DNA from: Nostoc sp. JL33 | GTDB lineage: Bacteria; Cyanobacteriota; Cyanobacteriia; Cyanobacteriales; Nostocaceae | Reading direction: 5' to 3' | DNA: 64,000 nt | Assembly (NCBI RefSeq): GCF_017114985.1 | Contig: NZ_JABXKP010000008.1 | Location: 79,479 to 143,478 of the forward strand | In this document: positions 16,015 to 25,432 of the stretch, piece after piece | How the letters are laid out: the number at the start of each line of letters is the position of its first letter | Position numbering within the stretch: the first letter of the stretch is position 1 | Notes under the pieces: generated by a model | Told to the model about the DNA's origin: nothing | The model's input: only the letters and a program-made list of their open reading frames with translations | Databases searched by the model: none | Program-made: the position numbers and the translations under genes

Positions 16015-16434
16015 CTAGCCTTCGACAGTGATTGTACCAATCATGCCAGCACCACGATGAGGTTCACAGTAGAAGGTGTAGTCACCAGCAGGTGCGTCTG
16101 CGGCGAAGGTGGTTGTTTCCTTTTGACCAGGACTCATAAGCAACTTCTTATGAGACAGAGATTTTGCTAAATCAGCGCTCTTAGTGGGGTTTTTAGCAGC
16201 ATCAAAGACAACATTGTGGGGAGGAACTTTATTGTTCACCCATTCAATTGTGTCACCTGGTTTAATTGTCAACTTTTTCGGTTCAAATGCTAGCAGTCCT
16301 TTATCACTACCCAATTTCACCTTGTAGGTTTCAGCCGAAGCGCTGGGAGTAAAAACAGTAAAGCTGCTAACAACTAAAAGGATTGTCAACACAGCTAAAC
16401 TAAGGCGTCGCCAGCTTGCCGAAATCAATTTCAT
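16015..16434 (-). CDS. petE: Plastocyanin
   Basis: A blue copper protein that carries electrons from cytochrome f to photosystem I in the thylakoid lumen. The 139-residue precursor has a twin-Arg-containing N-terminus ([11 protein letters not shown]) and hydrophobic signal ending in SASAE. The copper ligands are visible: His in VPPHNVVF, and Cys, His and Met in [10 protein letters not shown]. The length is normal. GGAGAG lies just before the ATG. It is a neighbour of petJ and psbV, so lumenal carriers are clustered here. Confidence 0.96.
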   Translation of the reverse strand: MKLISASWRRLSLAVLTILLVVSSFTVFTPSASAETYKVKLGSDKGLLAFEPKKLTIKPGDTIEWVNNKVPPHNVVFDAAKNPTKSADLAKSLSHKKLLMSPGQKETTTFAADAPAGDYTFYCEPHRGAGMIGTITVEG

Positions 16435-16856
16435 GGCTCTCTCCTAACAAACAATTTTATTTTCCTTTCTCATTTTAAATAAAATCAACACCAAATATGA
16501 CAATCTGTCATAGATACATTTTTTTTTTAATAATGGGGAGCAATTTATTGCAAAAAGGTGTGCAATCAAGTAAAAAATACTAGTACCGCAAGGCGGAATT
16601 CAAAATTATTGCATTCAAAATTCCAAATTAATGCACCGTAAGCGTTTCATTGATTTGGAATCGGTGGTTTATTTACGACCTGCTGTAGTAGATTGCCATA
16701 AATTGAGTAGGTAAGTAGGCGCAAATAATTAGAAGATGGGGAATGGGGTATGGGGAATCGGGAATCGGGAATCGGGAATGGATTTTTACCTATGCCCTAT
16801 TCCCTATGCCCTATTCCCTATGCCCTATTCCCAATGACCAGTACTAACTCAAGGAT
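16435..16856. other. Intergenic region between psbV and petE
   Basis: The region contains a MITE-like element (16579-16690) and, at about 16740-16850, heptamer runs of GGGAATC type followed by inverted CCCTATT-type runs that could pair into a long hairpin. The petE promoter must lie in its left half. No gene was seen. Confidence 0.6.
16579..16690. mobile_element. MITE-like repeat, copy 2
   Basis: It starts ACTAGTACCGCAAGGCGGA and ends with GCTGTAGTA. It shares its end and a GATTTGGAATCGGTGG core with the copy at 12273-12381, while the middle differs. Confidence 0.65.
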
Positions 16857-17348
16857 TTAGTAATAGATTTTTCCGCCTCCCCACTTAGTGCCAACGATTT
16901 TGGGTTGTAAGAGAATATGACCAGCGATCGCCTCCAAATCATCATCCGTCAGATTTCGCACTGCTGTGAAAATATCTGCGCTTTTGATACTGGGGTGAAT
17001 TTCGGAAATCTCTTCTTCCCCGTCGTAAGTAGTGGGATTTTTCAGGTAATCCACTAAGCCTTCAACGTTGTTACGGTTGGGTGTTGCCAGTGCCAGATCC
17101 TCTGGAGTGAGTCCCACGTTCTGGTTTGTCTTGGTAACTCCACCAGCATGACATTGGGCGCAAGCGTAATTAAATAAGCGTTTGCCTTCTTTGACTTGTT
17201 TAAGGCTGAGTACGACGGTATCACCTTGAGTATTTAATGGCACTGTTCGGGTAGCTTCGTCCAGTTCCACTGCTGTCGCGCTACCGACAATCAACTGAAA
17301 CGAGAGTAAAACAGTAGCCACAACAACGCCAATTAGTCTTCTAAACAT
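16857..17348 (-). CDS. psbV: Cytochrome c550, photosystem II extrinsic subunit
   Basis: PsbV stabilises the oxygen-evolving manganese cluster on the lumen side of photosystem II. The ATG at 17348 is chosen: AAGGGGAA precedes it, and it gives MFRRLIGVV as signal peptide ending in ATAVEL. The in-frame extension to 17444 has no such support. The mature protein shows CAQCH for haem attachment, a His ligand probably in SEIHPS, and the family C-terminus WGGGKIYY. The precursor of 163 residues is normal. It lies upstream of petE on the same strand. Confidence 0.95.
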   Translation of the reverse strand: MFRRLIGVVVATVLLSFQLIVGSATAVELDEATRTVPLNTQGDTVVLSLKQVKEGKRLFNYACAQCHAGGVTKTNQNVGLTPEDLALATPNRNNVEGLVDYLKNPTTYDGEEEISEIHPSIKSADIFTAVRNLTDDDLEAIAGHILLQPKIVGTKWGGGKIYY

Positions 17349-17482
17349 GTTTCCCCTTAAAAATTTATGACGCTCAACACAGCTAAGAAAGCGATTCTCA
17401 ATCTCCAAGCTGCTAATTGCTAATGACTCATTGTTTTTTGTCATTAGCTATCAGTGATTAGCCAAAGCTCCGAGATCACCGT

Positions 17483-17698
17483 TCAGATGACCTCGTAATC
17501 ACCCTCCAAGTCGCTAGTACTTTTTGGGCGTGTTTCAGACGATATTTGGGAAATAATTGCCTTTGCATCTTCTAACGCCAAACGGGTCTTTTGGTGTTTG
17601 TAGGCGATTCCCAGTTGGTTGCACAGAGAAAACACTTTTTCTACAGGAATGCTGTAGTCGGCTGCTATCTCTGCGATCGATAGGTCTGCAAAACCCAT
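17483..17698 (-). CDS. Small IF-2 N-terminal-like or HTH-like protein, 71 aa
   Basis: A short soluble protein. The stretch IAADYSIPVEKVFSLCNQLGIAYK resembles the small three-helix domain at the N-terminus of bacterial translation factor IF-2, where L-x-V-x-K-V-x-x-L-x-x-x-L-G is typical. An acidic tail follows (DLEGDYEVI). It lies 134 bases upstream of psbV on the same strand and may share its transcript. The role is unknown; nucleic-acid binding is a guess from the fold. Confidence 0.65.
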   Translation of the reverse strand: MGFADLSIAEIAADYSIPVEKVFSLCNQLGIAYKHQKTRLALEDAKAIISQISSETRPKSTSDLEGDYEVI

Positions 17699-17784
17699 AA
17701 TGCTTATTAACTGATAGATAGAGATTGAGTCGCTGTAATACCAATATCACGTTAGGAGTGCAATTTGTTGCCCAAATTAGGAGG

Positions 17785-17882
17785 GGAGTGGGGAGTGGGG
17801 AGTGGGGAGTGGGGGGATGAGGGAGATAAGGGAGATAAGAAGAATAATCAATGCCCAATGCCCAATGCCCAATGCCCAATGC
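17785..17882. repeat. Short tandem repeats (GGGGAGT, GGGAGATAA, CCCAATG)
   Basis: Runs of three different short units follow each other between two minus-strand genes. They are typical cyanobacterial short tandem repeats with no coding role. Confidence 0.8.
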
Positions 17883-17885
17883 TTA

Positions 17886-18722
17886 TTAACCCTTTCCTCC
17901 GGTAAAGGTGACGCTTTGAATAAAGTAACGATTAAAAAAGGCGTAAATGCCTAAAGCTGGCAGGGTAAAGACCATAGAAGCCGCCATAATGTAGTTCCAA
18001 TAGCTGATGTATTGACCTTTGAAGGTGTTCAGCCCCAAAGGGAGAGTAAACATTTCTGGGTCAAAGAGGATAACTATAGGCAATAAAAAATTATTCCAAC
18101 TCCCCATAAATATAAAAACCGCCTGCGCTGCTAGTGCTGGTTTCGCCAAAGGTAAGACAATATGCCGGAATATCCCAAAGGGATTTAAGCCATCGAGTTG
18201 AGCTGCTTCCTCTAGTTCTTTAGGAAAATTAACAAAAAACTGCCGCATCATGAAGATGAAAGTGGCATTGACCATGCTAGGAACAATCATGCCTTGGTAA
18301 GAATTCAGCCAGCCGATCGCTTTTAAAATCAAAAATGTCGGAATTAGGGTGATTTGCGTCGGTACTGCCAGCACAGCCAAGATTAGGAAGAACCAAAAGC
18401 GTTTGCCCAGAAAACGCAGTCTCGCCAAAGCATAACCAGCCATTGAATTTAACAACAAGTTTAAAAGCGTAACGCTGACGGCAATCACCACACTGTTGAA
18501 CAACCAGCGCCAAAATAGCGGTTCTTGGAGAAAGATTTGCCTGTAGTTATCGAGAGTAAAATTCTTGGGGAGAAAATTGGGTTGAGCGCTGACAATCTCT
18601 GTTAGCGGCTTAAATGATGCTGAAAGTGCCCAGAGAAAGGGAATTAGGGTGACGATCGCATACAGTGTCAGCAAGACGTATAACAAGACTTTGAGCCAGG
18701 ATAAGCCAGAGATGTTAGTCAA
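17886..18722 (-). CDS. Sugar ABC transporter permease, MalG/UgpE type
   Basis: One of two membrane subunits of a CUT1-family carbohydrate or glycerol-phosphate importer. About six hydrophobic segments are present. The EAA loop that contacts the ATPase is visible near residues 180-200 (EEAAQLDGLNPFGIFRHIVLPL). The length of 278 is normal for MalG-type permeases. Its start overlaps the stop of the partner permease by four bases, showing translational coupling. No solute-binding protein or ATPase gene is in the neighbourhood, so both must be encoded elsewhere, and the substrate cannot be inferred. Confidence 0.92.
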   Translation of the reverse strand: MTNISGLSWLKVLLYVLLTLYAIVTLIPFLWALSASFKPLTEIVSAQPNFLPKNFTLDNYRQIFLQEPLFWRWLFNSVVIAVSVTLLNLLLNSMAGYALARLRFLGKRFWFFLILAVLAVPTQITLIPTFLILKAIGWLNSYQGMIVPSMVNATFIFMMRQFFVNFPKELEEAAQLDGLNPFGIFRHIVLPLAKPALAAQAVFIFMGSWNNFLLPIVILFDPEMFTLPLGLNTFKGQYISYWNYIMAASMVFTLPALGIYAFFNRYFIQSVTFTGGKG

Positions 18723-19627
18723 ATCCGTTCGCCTCCAAAAAGTCGTTGCTGAATCAAAGTGATGGCAATGATCACTGCTGCTAACAAAAATGCGATCGCA
18801 GCTGCATATCCCATTTGTAAATTCCGAAACACAGCTTGGTAAATTAGCAGCACCAAAGTTAAGGTAGCGTTGTTTGGCCCGCCAGTACCGCCAGAGAAGA
18901 TGTAAGACTGGTCAAAAAGTTGAAAAGTCCCAATCACCCCCACTGCTACCACAAAGAAGGTTACAGGCTTCAGCAAGGGAACAGTAATGTGGATAAATTG
19001 CTGCCACCCATTTGCGCCATCGAGTTGTGCCGCCTCATAAAGTGTTTGGGGTATATCTTGCAACGCCGCCAAATAAATCACCATGAAAAACGGCGCGGTT
19101 GACCAAATGTTCATGATCATAATGCCTTTGAGCGCAACTGCTGGATCACCCAACCAGTTATAAGTAGGTAGCCCCACAAAAGCGAGAAAATCGTTTAGTA
19201 ACCCATCGGTGTTATAAATCCACATGAAGATCAGCGTCAGCACTGCTGAAGAAGTGACTGTGGGCAAAAAATAAAGGATGCGCCACCAGTTTTTACCGCC
19301 AATCCCAGAATTCAGAGTTACCGCCAGAATTAAAGCTAGGACAGTTTGAGTTGGCACAACAATGGCTACATATTCTGCTGTGTTTCTCAAAGCAATCCAA
19401 ACCCGTTCATCTTCAGCTAATCGCGTGAAGTTCCGAAAACCGATGAACTCGTACTCAATACCGCCAAGGAGTTGAACTTTTTGCAAGGAAAGAAAAATGG
19501 CGTAGAGAATGGGTAAGACTACAAAAGTTCCCAAAACCAGAATGGTGGGCATCATGAACATATACCCAGCCAAGTCTTCTGTAATGTTCCACCTGGGGTT
19601 ACTCCGCCGCCTGTTGATTTCAAACAC
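18719..19627 (-). CDS. Sugar ABC transporter permease, MalF/UgpA type
   Basis: Partner permease of the gene above. Six hydrophobic segments are present, with the EAA loop YEAAQLDGANGWQQFIHITVPLL near residues 195-220. The N-terminus carries a basic stretch (RRRSNPRW) on the inside. With 302 residues it matches the short MalF-type proteins of CUT1 systems. It is the first gene of the two-gene operon. Upstream there is only a tandem-repeat array, so any substrate-binding protein gene has been separated from it. Confidence 0.92.
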   Translation of the reverse strand: MFEINRRRSNPRWNITEDLAGYMFMMPTILVLGTFVVLPILYAIFLSLQKVQLLGGIEYEFIGFRNFTRLAEDERVWIALRNTAEYVAIVVPTQTVLALILAVTLNSGIGGKNWWRILYFLPTVTSSAVLTLIFMWIYNTDGLLNDFLAFVGLPTYNWLGDPAVALKGIMIMNIWSTAPFFMVIYLAALQDIPQTLYEAAQLDGANGWQQFIHITVPLLKPVTFFVVAVGVIGTFQLFDQSYIFSGGTGGPNNATLTLVLLIYQAVFRNLQMGYAAAIAFLLAAVIIAITLIQQRLFGGERI

Positions 19628-19684
19628 TACTAAACCTCCGCTTAATCTCGCACTAACCCGGCTGTAGCGATGAGTAGTGCATGA

Positions 19685-20002
19685 TTATTTATCGTACTTC
19701 GTGTTCTGAACTCGGAACTTCCTGCTAAAAACTCGGAACTTCGTGTTCAGAACTCGGAACTTGAGCTTCAGAACTCGGAACTTCGTGCTAAAAACTTGGA
19801 ACTTCGTGCTAAAAACTTGAAACTTCGTGTTCAGAACTCGGAACTTGAGCTTCAGAACTCGGAACTTCGTGCTAAAAACTTGGAACTTCGTGCTAAAAAC
19901 TTGAAACTTCGTGTTCAGAACTCGGAACTTGAGCTTCAGAACTCGGAACTTCGTGCTAAAAACTCGGAACTTGAGCTTCAGAACTCAGAACTTTGTCTTT
20001 AG
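19685..20002 (+). repeat. 21-bp tandem repeat array, open in one frame
   Basis: About 15 copies of a 21-base unit (variants of GGAACTTCGTGCTAAAAACTC) lie between the permease operon and a MITE. Because the unit is three codons times seven, one plus-strand frame stays open from 19685 to 20002. It would encode heptads such as ELRAKNL, KLRVQNS and ELELQNS. No ATG opens the frame, and no ribosome-binding site was seen, so I treat it as a DNA repeat. Confidence 0.8.
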
Positions 20003-20026
20003 AACTTAAAACTTCATGCTCAAAAC

Positions 20027-20237
20027 TAGGACTTACGCACTGTACAAATGCATCGTGATGTGAATTAACGATCTTGAGGAAGTTTTCAGGCTTTTCTTAA
20101 TTATCCTGCGATGCCTACGGCGGTAAACTACGTAAATAGATCATGCTGTAGGGGCACAGCATTGCTGTGCCCTTACGAAAGATATGGTTTTTAACCTTGA
20201 TTCATATTTGGTATTTCTTGTCAATGCGTAAGTCCTA
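20027..20237. mobile_element. MITE-like element, 211 bp
   Basis: Perfect 13-bp terminal inverted repeats TAGGACTTACGCA and TGCGTAAGTCCTA. Inside lies a hairpin around GGGGCACAGCATTGCTGTGCCC (about 20152-20173). No ORF is present, so it depends on a transposase elsewhere. Confidence 0.75.
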
Positions 20238-20302
20238 AAATATTCTTAACCCAAGTGTATTGAGAATTAATGTACAGTCTCACCTTTATCGAAACAATGC
20301 TG

Positions 20303-20550
20303 TTAGCGGTAGCGGGCTGTTTCGACACGATTCAAAAATTCGCCCAAGATTTGTAAGAATCGTTCTGTCTCTTCCAAATGAGGCATATGTAAACTGTTTT
20401 CAAATAGTACCCACTCAGAGCCGGAAATACCCCGGTGAATTGTTTCAACACAAGTGGGCGTAACTGTTCGGGTTCCCACCTTAGTTGCGTCTGGGCTAAC
20501 GTGTTCACCATTTGTCACAATAAGAAGACGGTGACATGACTTCCAGGAGC
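20303..20550 (-). pseudogene. C-terminal remnant of a proline iminopeptidase-like hydrolase
   Basis: Read on the minus strand, the last 80 codons give [33 protein letters not shown] and GEFLNRVE. These match the end of the alpha/beta hydrolase family S33, with the catalytic His in HMPH. The part between them (SPDATKVGTR) seems shifted, and everything before the LLIVTNGEH strand, including the nucleophile region, is missing. The frame then continues into sequence antisense to grpE. It is a decayed fragment next to a MITE. Confidence 0.6.
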
Positions 20551-20649
20551 TTGTCGGCAAAAAATCAGCCTCAGTGGCAAGTCGTGGATGACGACGGTTG
20601 CAAGCTGTGGAGATACACTGCCATAAATAGCATCTGGAATGAGTGGACA

Positions 20650-21387
20650 ATGATGAATGAAAATAAACAGATAAACAATACAAGCCAGCAATTGGGTGAA
20701 CCAACAGAGGTAAAGCAAGCAATGAAGAGTGACTCCCCAGCCCAAATTAATTTCAATGAATCTGGTAGCGAGGTTACAGAGCAAGTGGCAGCCCAAACAA
20801 ATGTATCGGGAGATACGGCTACTTTCAATTCCGAAAATAGCGTCGCTGCAACCGAGAAAACCGCAGCTTTGGCAGAACTGACTCAACAAATCGAATCCCT
20901 AAAAACGCAACTAGAAGAGCGTAGTACTCAATATATGCGGATTGCCGCTGATTTTGAGAATTACCGGAAACGCACTAGCAAAGAAAAAGAAGAGCTAGAG
21001 GCGCAGATGAAGCGGAACACGATTTTGGAATTGCTGCCAGTGGTCGATAATTTTGAGCGGGCGCGAGCGCACCTCAAACCGCAATCTGATGGCGAAATGA
21101 CAATGCACAAAAGTTACCAAGGCGTTTACAAACAACTAGTAGATAGCCTGAAGCGCTTGGGTGTATCACCAATGCGTCCTGAAGGTGAAGAATTTGATCC
21201 TAACCTGCACGAAGCAGTAATGCGGGAACCTACGGATGAACATCCTGAAGGAAGAGTGTTAGAAGAGTTAGTGCGCGGATATTACTTGGGCGATCGCGTG
21301 CTGCGCCATGCAATGGTCAAAGTAGCTGCTCCCAAGGAAGATAGCCCTACTGCACCAGAAGATCAGTCGAGTCAAGCCTTCAGTTAA
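20650..21387 (+). CDS. grpE: GrpE nucleotide exchange factor
   Basis: A co-chaperone that releases ADP from DnaK. The ATG at 20650 is used because the upstream part of the frame overlaps a decayed gene and GAGTGG lies seven bases before this ATG. A variable acidic N-terminus (about 75 residues) is followed by a long coiled coil with the family pattern [20 protein letters not shown], the four-helix region with [11 protein letters not shown], and a beta wing with HEAVMREP and [18 protein letters not shown]. The 245 residues are normal for cyanobacteria. It is followed by dnaK and dnaJ, the usual chaperone set. Confidence 0.96.
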   Translation: MMNENKQINNTSQQLGEPTEVKQAMKSDSPAQINFNESGSEVTEQVAAQTNVSGDTATFNSENSVAATEKTAALAELTQQIESLKTQLEERSTQYMRIAADFENYRKRTSKEKEELEAQMKRNTILELLPVVDNFERARAHLKPQSDGEMTMHKSYQGVYKQLVDSLKRLGVSPMRPEGEEFDPNLHEAVMREPTDEHPEGRVLEELVRGYYLGDRVLRHAMVKVAAPKEDSPTAPEDQSSQAFS

Positions 21388-21623
21388 GCTGTAGTCGCTC
21401 GCCTCGCTGACCCAAAGTGCCTGGGTTCTAGCAAGGACGAGCATCGCGTACCTAAAACTTGGACAAGGCTTTGGGTAACAACAACACTCTCTGTGTTTCA
21501 ACTTCTGACGTTGCTACCAGCAACAGGGGTTCCACAGAGGTTATCCCCTAGCCTTGGTTCATAGCAAAAAAGTTAGCCCGCGATACATTACAGTAGAAAG
21601 ACTCAGTAAAAATACTGCTAAAT

Positions 21624-23582
21624 ATGGGAAAAGTTATTGGGATCGACTTAGGCACTACTAACAGTTGCGTCGCAGTTTTGGAAGGCGGTCAACCACTTGT
21701 GATCGCCAGTTCCGAAGGTGGACGAACTACTCCAAGTATTGTGGGATTTGGGAAGAGTGGCGATCGCTTGGTTGGTCAATTGGCAAAGCGCCAAGCCGTA
21801 ACCAATGCCGAAAACACAATTTACAGTATTAAACGATTCATCGGGCGGCGTTGGGAAGACACTGAAACAGAACGCGATCGTGTTCCCTACAACTGTGTCA
21901 AAGGACGAGATGATACTGTTGATGTCCAAATTCGCTCAAAGAATTACACGCCACAAGAACTATCCGCGATGATCCTGCAAAAGCTCAAGCAGGATGCGGA
22001 AAACTTCTTGGGTGAGGAAGTCACTCAGGCAGTGATCACCGTACCAGCATATTTCACAGATGCCCAAAGACAAGCAACTAAAGATGCTGGCACGATTGCT
22101 GGACTAGAAGTCCTGCGAATCATCAACGAACCAACAGCTGCGGCTTTAGCTTTCGGATTGGAAAAGCAAGACCAAGAGCAGCTAATTTTAGTATTTGACT
22201 TGGGAGGCGGTACCTTCGACGTATCGATCCTGCAACTTGGGGATGGCGTTTTTGAAGTTAAGGCGACTTGTGGTAACAACCATTTGGGTGGAGACGACTT
22301 TGATAATGCGATCGTGCTTTGGATGATGGAACGCTTCCAGCAAGAGGAAAAAATCAGCCTTTCCCAAGATAAGATGGCACTGCAACGCCTGCGGGAAGCA
22401 GCAGAAAAGGCAAAAATCGAACTCTCTAGCATGGTGAATACCTCCATCAACTTGCCGTTTATCACGGCTGATGACACCGGCCCAAAGCATCTAGAGATGG
22501 AACTCAGCCGCTCTAAATTTGAAGAACTCGCAGGGAAACTAATTGAAGCGACCATCGAACCAATGATTCAAGCGCTCAAAGATGCGGATCTCAAACCACC
22601 AGCCATAGATCGGATTATTTTGGTAGGTGGTTCTACCCGTATTCCCGCAGTTCAAAACGCGCTAATTAAGTTTTTTAATGGCAAAGCCCCCGATCGCTCC
22701 ATCAACCCTGACGAAGCCGTAGCATTGGGAGCAGCTATCCAAGCAGGTGTGTTGGGTGGCGAAGTCGATAATCTCTTACTATTGGATGTCACCCCTTTGT
22801 CCTTGGGAATTGAAACCTTGGGTGAAGTGTTCACCAAAATCATTGAACGCAACACCACAATTCCTACCAGTAGGTCACAAGTTTTTTCCACAGCAGTTGA
22901 TGGGCAAACCTCAGTGGAAATTCACATCCTCCAAGGTGAACGGGCAATGTCACGAGATAACAAGAGTCTCGGCAAGTTTCTGCTAGCAGGAATTCCCCCA
23001 TCTCCCCGTGGTGTACCGCAAATTGAAGTATCCTTTGAAATCGATGTCAACGGCATCCTGAAGGTTTCTGCCCAAGACAAAGGTACAGGTAGAGAACAGA
23101 GTATCCGAATTACCAATACAGGTGGCTTGAGTACCAACGAAGTCGAACGGATGCGCCAAGAGGCCGAACTGTTTGCCGAAGAAGATAGGAAACGTAAAGA
23201 ATTGGTTGATATCAAAAATCAAGCAGATAATCTGTTGTTTAGTTACGAATCCACCATCAAGGAGAATGGCAGCTTTATCGGCGAGCAGATGAAAACCTTG
23301 GCCAGTGAAAAAGTTTCACAACTCCAAGCTGCCATGATTGACTCCAGTATTTCCACAGTGGAATTTAAGCAGCGCTTAGACGACTTCCAACAAACCCTGC
23401 TTGCAATTGGTGCTGATGTCTACAATCGAGCTAACAGCCAAAGTGATGAGATTGAGGAGGCTTCAGCTAATCTCTTGACCCCAGAAATGGACTCACCAAT
23501 GAATGGCACACTAATACCACAATTCAACTTTGATTTTGACGAAGAAAGTACTGCACAGGCTGATTATGAGGCGATAGATTAG
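21624..23582 (+). CDS. dnaK: Chaperone DnaK (Hsp70)
   Basis: ATP-driven protein-folding chaperone. The ATPase domain starts [17 protein letters not shown] and has [14 protein letters not shown] and [11 protein letters not shown]; the interdomain linker reads [12 protein letters not shown]. The substrate-binding domain and helical lid follow. The 652-residue length is normal. The C-terminus is acidic and Asp/Glu-rich (NFDFDEES) and does not end in EEVD-like or typical DnaK2 form, so the paralog class among the several cyanobacterial DnaKs is uncertain. It lies 236 bases after grpE. Confidence 0.96.
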   Translation: MGKVIGIDLGTTNSCVAVLEGGQPLVIASSEGGRTTPSIVGFGKSGDRLVGQLAKRQAVTNAENTIYSIKRFIGRRWEDTETERDRVPYNCVKGRDDTVDVQIRSKNYTPQELSAMILQKLKQDAENFLGEEVTQAVITVPAYFTDAQRQATKDAGTIAGLEVLRIINEPTAAALAFGLEKQDQEQLILVFDLGGGTFDVSILQLGDGVFEVKATCGNNHLGGDDFDNAIVLWMMERFQQEEKISLSQDKMALQRLREAAEKAKIELSSMVNTSINLPFITADDTGPKHLEMELSRSKFEELAGKLIEATIEPMIQALKDADLKPPAIDRIILVGGSTRIPAVQNALIKFFNGKAPDRSINPDEAVALGAAIQAGVLGGEVDNLLLLDVTPLSLGIETLGEVFTKIIERNTTIPTSRSQVFSTAVDGQTSVEIHILQGERAMSRDNKSLGKFLLAGIPPSPRGVPQIEVSFEIDVNGILKVSAQDKGTGREQSIRITNTGGLSTNEVERMRQEAELFAEEDRKRKELVDIKNQADNLLFSYESTIKENGSFIGEQMKTLASEKVSQLQAAMIDSSISTVEFKQRLDDFQQTLLAIGADVYNRANSQSDEIEEASANLLTPEMDSPMNGTLIPQFNFDFDEESTAQADYEAID

Positions 23583-23818
23583 GGATTGGGCAATTCAATG
23601 CAAGGATTTTGGATTTTAGATTTTGGATTAAATTTCAATTCTTTAATCCAAAATCTAAAATCTAAAATTCTTACTCCCCATTACCCCTTATCCCTTATCC
23701 CCAGAGGGGGCCCCACCTTCCCTTATCCCCATAGGGGGGCCCCACCTTCCCCACTTTTCACTCCCCATCTAATATAAATATATTGATTAGAAATTTTGCG
23801 AAGTTTCACAAGACCCCG
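23583..23818. other. Repeat-rich start of the dnaK-dnaJ spacer
   Basis: Heptamer runs (GGATTTT/AAAATCC types, about 23604-23670) form an inverted pair. They are followed by two direct copies of a CCCTTATCCCCA-GGGGGCCCCACC segment (about 23692-23752). No gene is present. Confidence 0.6.
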
Positions 23819-23819
23819 G

Positions 23820-24092
23820 CGGTTTGCTAGATTGTAGAAGCAAATTACTTTGGGCTAGGCAGTGTGCCAGTTCAAATGCACTTCCATTGCATATGGGTGG
23901 TTTTCCACACCTAATGGTGCGGCTAGCCCCTCTGGTTGATGGGCGGGGTTTTCCTCTGCTACGTAGCACAATTGTAAAAGAGACAGCCGACTCGGCAGTG
24001 AGAAGTCTGAGCAGAGGCTTACAACCAGCTCCTAACTTCTATAGCTTTTGTCGTCTTGCACGAGGAAAGCAGCTGTTGCTCAAGATTGGTTG
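23820..24092 (+). ncRNA. Possible orphan structured RNA (HEARO/omega-RNA-like)
   Basis: A GC-richer 270-base block between dnaK and dnaJ with several nested inverted repeats: TTTGCT/AGCAAA, GGGCTAG/CTAGCCC (about 23851 and 23931) and GGTGG/CCACACC. It ends in a tract containing GCACGAGG like a ribosome-binding site, but no IscB-type ORF follows. Plus-strand translation gives only a broken frame. The overall look recalls the RNA found upstream of iscB-like genes in Nostoc. This is recognition from memory, without a covariance search. Confidence 0.3.
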
Positions 24093-24301
24093 GTGATTTT
24101 TGTAAAAGGTAAAGGGTAAAATCAGTTATTAACAAAAATTAATTTTATCTTCTGCCTGACCTCCGGCAAGCCGCCCTCTGAAGGACACTGCGTTGCTCTT
24201 CCAGAGCTTTAGGCATAACGCCTTCCCGTAGGGTAGCAAGTGACCGTGAGTAGCGTTCTACTGCCTTCTGCTTTCTTCCTTCTAACTTTTACCTTTGCTA
24301 T
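24093..24301. repeat. Interspersed repeat before dnaJ
   Basis: At about 24165-24265 the sequence carries CTCCGGCAAGCCGCC and CTTCCCGTAGGGTAGCAAG pieces, which belong to the small interspersed repeats scattered in this window. dnaJ starts immediately after, so the repeat may influence its leader. Confidence 0.5.
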
Positions 24302-25432
24302 ATGGCCCGCGACTATTATGAAATCCTGGGTGTCTCTCGTGACACCGACAAAGAAGAAATCAAACAAGCCTATCGCCGTTTAGCCCGGAAGTATCACCCA
24401 GATGTGAACAAAGAACCGGGGGCGGAGGATCGCTTTAAAGAAATTAACCGCGCTTATGAGGTACTCTCGGAACCAGAAACTCGCGCTCGTTACGATCGCT
24501 TTGGGCCAGAGGGTGTGTCAGGTGCTGCTGGCGCGGGCTTCCAAGATGTCGGCGATATGGGCGGTTTTGCCGATATCTTTGAAAGCATTTTTAGTGGCTT
24601 TGCTGGCGGTATGGGAAGTCCCACGCAGCAAAGACGGCGCAGTGGGCCTGCCAGAGGCGATGACCTGCGGTTAGACCTGAAGTTAGACTTTCGGGAAGCG
24701 GTATTTGGCGGTGAAAAAGAAATTCGCATTTCCCATCTAGAAAATTGTGAAGTCTGTAGCGGTTCTGGTGCTAAACCTGGAACCCGCCCTCGGACTTGTT
24801 CGACTTGTACCGGATCGGGTCAAGTACGCCGTGTCACTAGAACACCCTTTGGCAGTTTCACTCAAGTCTCGACTTGTCCCACCTGTAATGGAACAGGGAT
24901 GGTAATTGAAGATAAGTGTGACGCGTGTGATGGTAAGGGCGCAAATCAAGTCACCAAGAAACTCAAAATTACCATTCCGGCTGGAGTGGATAATGGCACT
25001 CGCTTACGGATTTCTAGTGAAGGAGATGCTGGTCAACGTAGTGGCCCTCCTGGGGATTTGTACGTTTACTTGTTTGTGAATGAGGACGAGGAATTCCAAC
25101 GGGATGGTATTAATATTCTCTCGGAAATCAAAGTTAGCTACCTGCAAGCGATTTTAGGTTGTCGGTTAGAGGTAGATACGGTAGATGGGCCGGTGGAACT
25201 GATTATTCCAGCTGGAACCCAGCCCAATACGGTGATGAAGTTGGAAAATCGCGGCGTACCCCGTTTGGGTAATCCCGTCAGTCGTGGGGATCATATGCTG
25301 AACGTATTAATTGATATTCCTAACAAAGTCACCCCAGAGGAGAGGGAACTGTTGGAGAAGCTGGCTAAAATTAAGGGAGATCGCACTGGTAAAGGTGGTC
25401 TAGAAGGATTCTTGGGAAATCTATTTAAGTGA
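24302..25432 (+). CDS. dnaJ: Chaperone DnaJ (type I Hsp40)
   Basis: A full-length type I co-chaperone. The J domain has the HPD motif (KYHPDVNKE, about residue 33) that stimulates DnaK ATPase. A Gly/Phe-rich linker follows (about 72-115). The zinc-binding domain has four CxxCxGxG repeats ([32 protein letters not shown]), then the substrate-binding C-terminal domains. The 376 residues are normal. Its stop overlaps the start of the TusA-like gene, which in turn overlaps rsgA, so dnaJ heads a coupled three-gene operon. Confidence 0.97.
   Translation: MARDYYEILGVSRDTDKEEIKQAYRRLARKYHPDVNKEPGAEDRFKEINRAYEVLSEPETRARYDRFGPEGVSGAAGAGFQDVGDMGGFADIFESIFSGFAGGMGSPTQQRRRSGPARGDDLRLDLKLDFREAVFGGEKEIRISHLENCEVCSGSGAKPGTRPRTCSTCTGSGQVRRVTRTPFGSFTQVSTCPTCNGTGMVIEDKCDACDGKGANQVTKKLKITIPAGVDNGTRLRISSEGDAGQRSGPPGDLYVYLFVNEDEEFQRDGINILSEIKVSYLQAILGCRLEVDTVDGPVELIIPAGTQPNTVMKLENRGVPRLGNPVSRGDHMLNVLIDIPNKVTPEERELLEKLAKIKGDRTGKGGLEGFLGNLFK

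Noticed and set aside
19685..20002. CRISPR array or coiled-coil protein gene
   Set aside because: The 21-bp units have no spacers, and no start codon with ribosome-binding site opens the frame.
23824..24096. 90-codon plus-strand ORF between dnaK and dnaJ
   Set aside because: Nested stem structures explain the block better as an RNA; the frame has no family match that I can recall.
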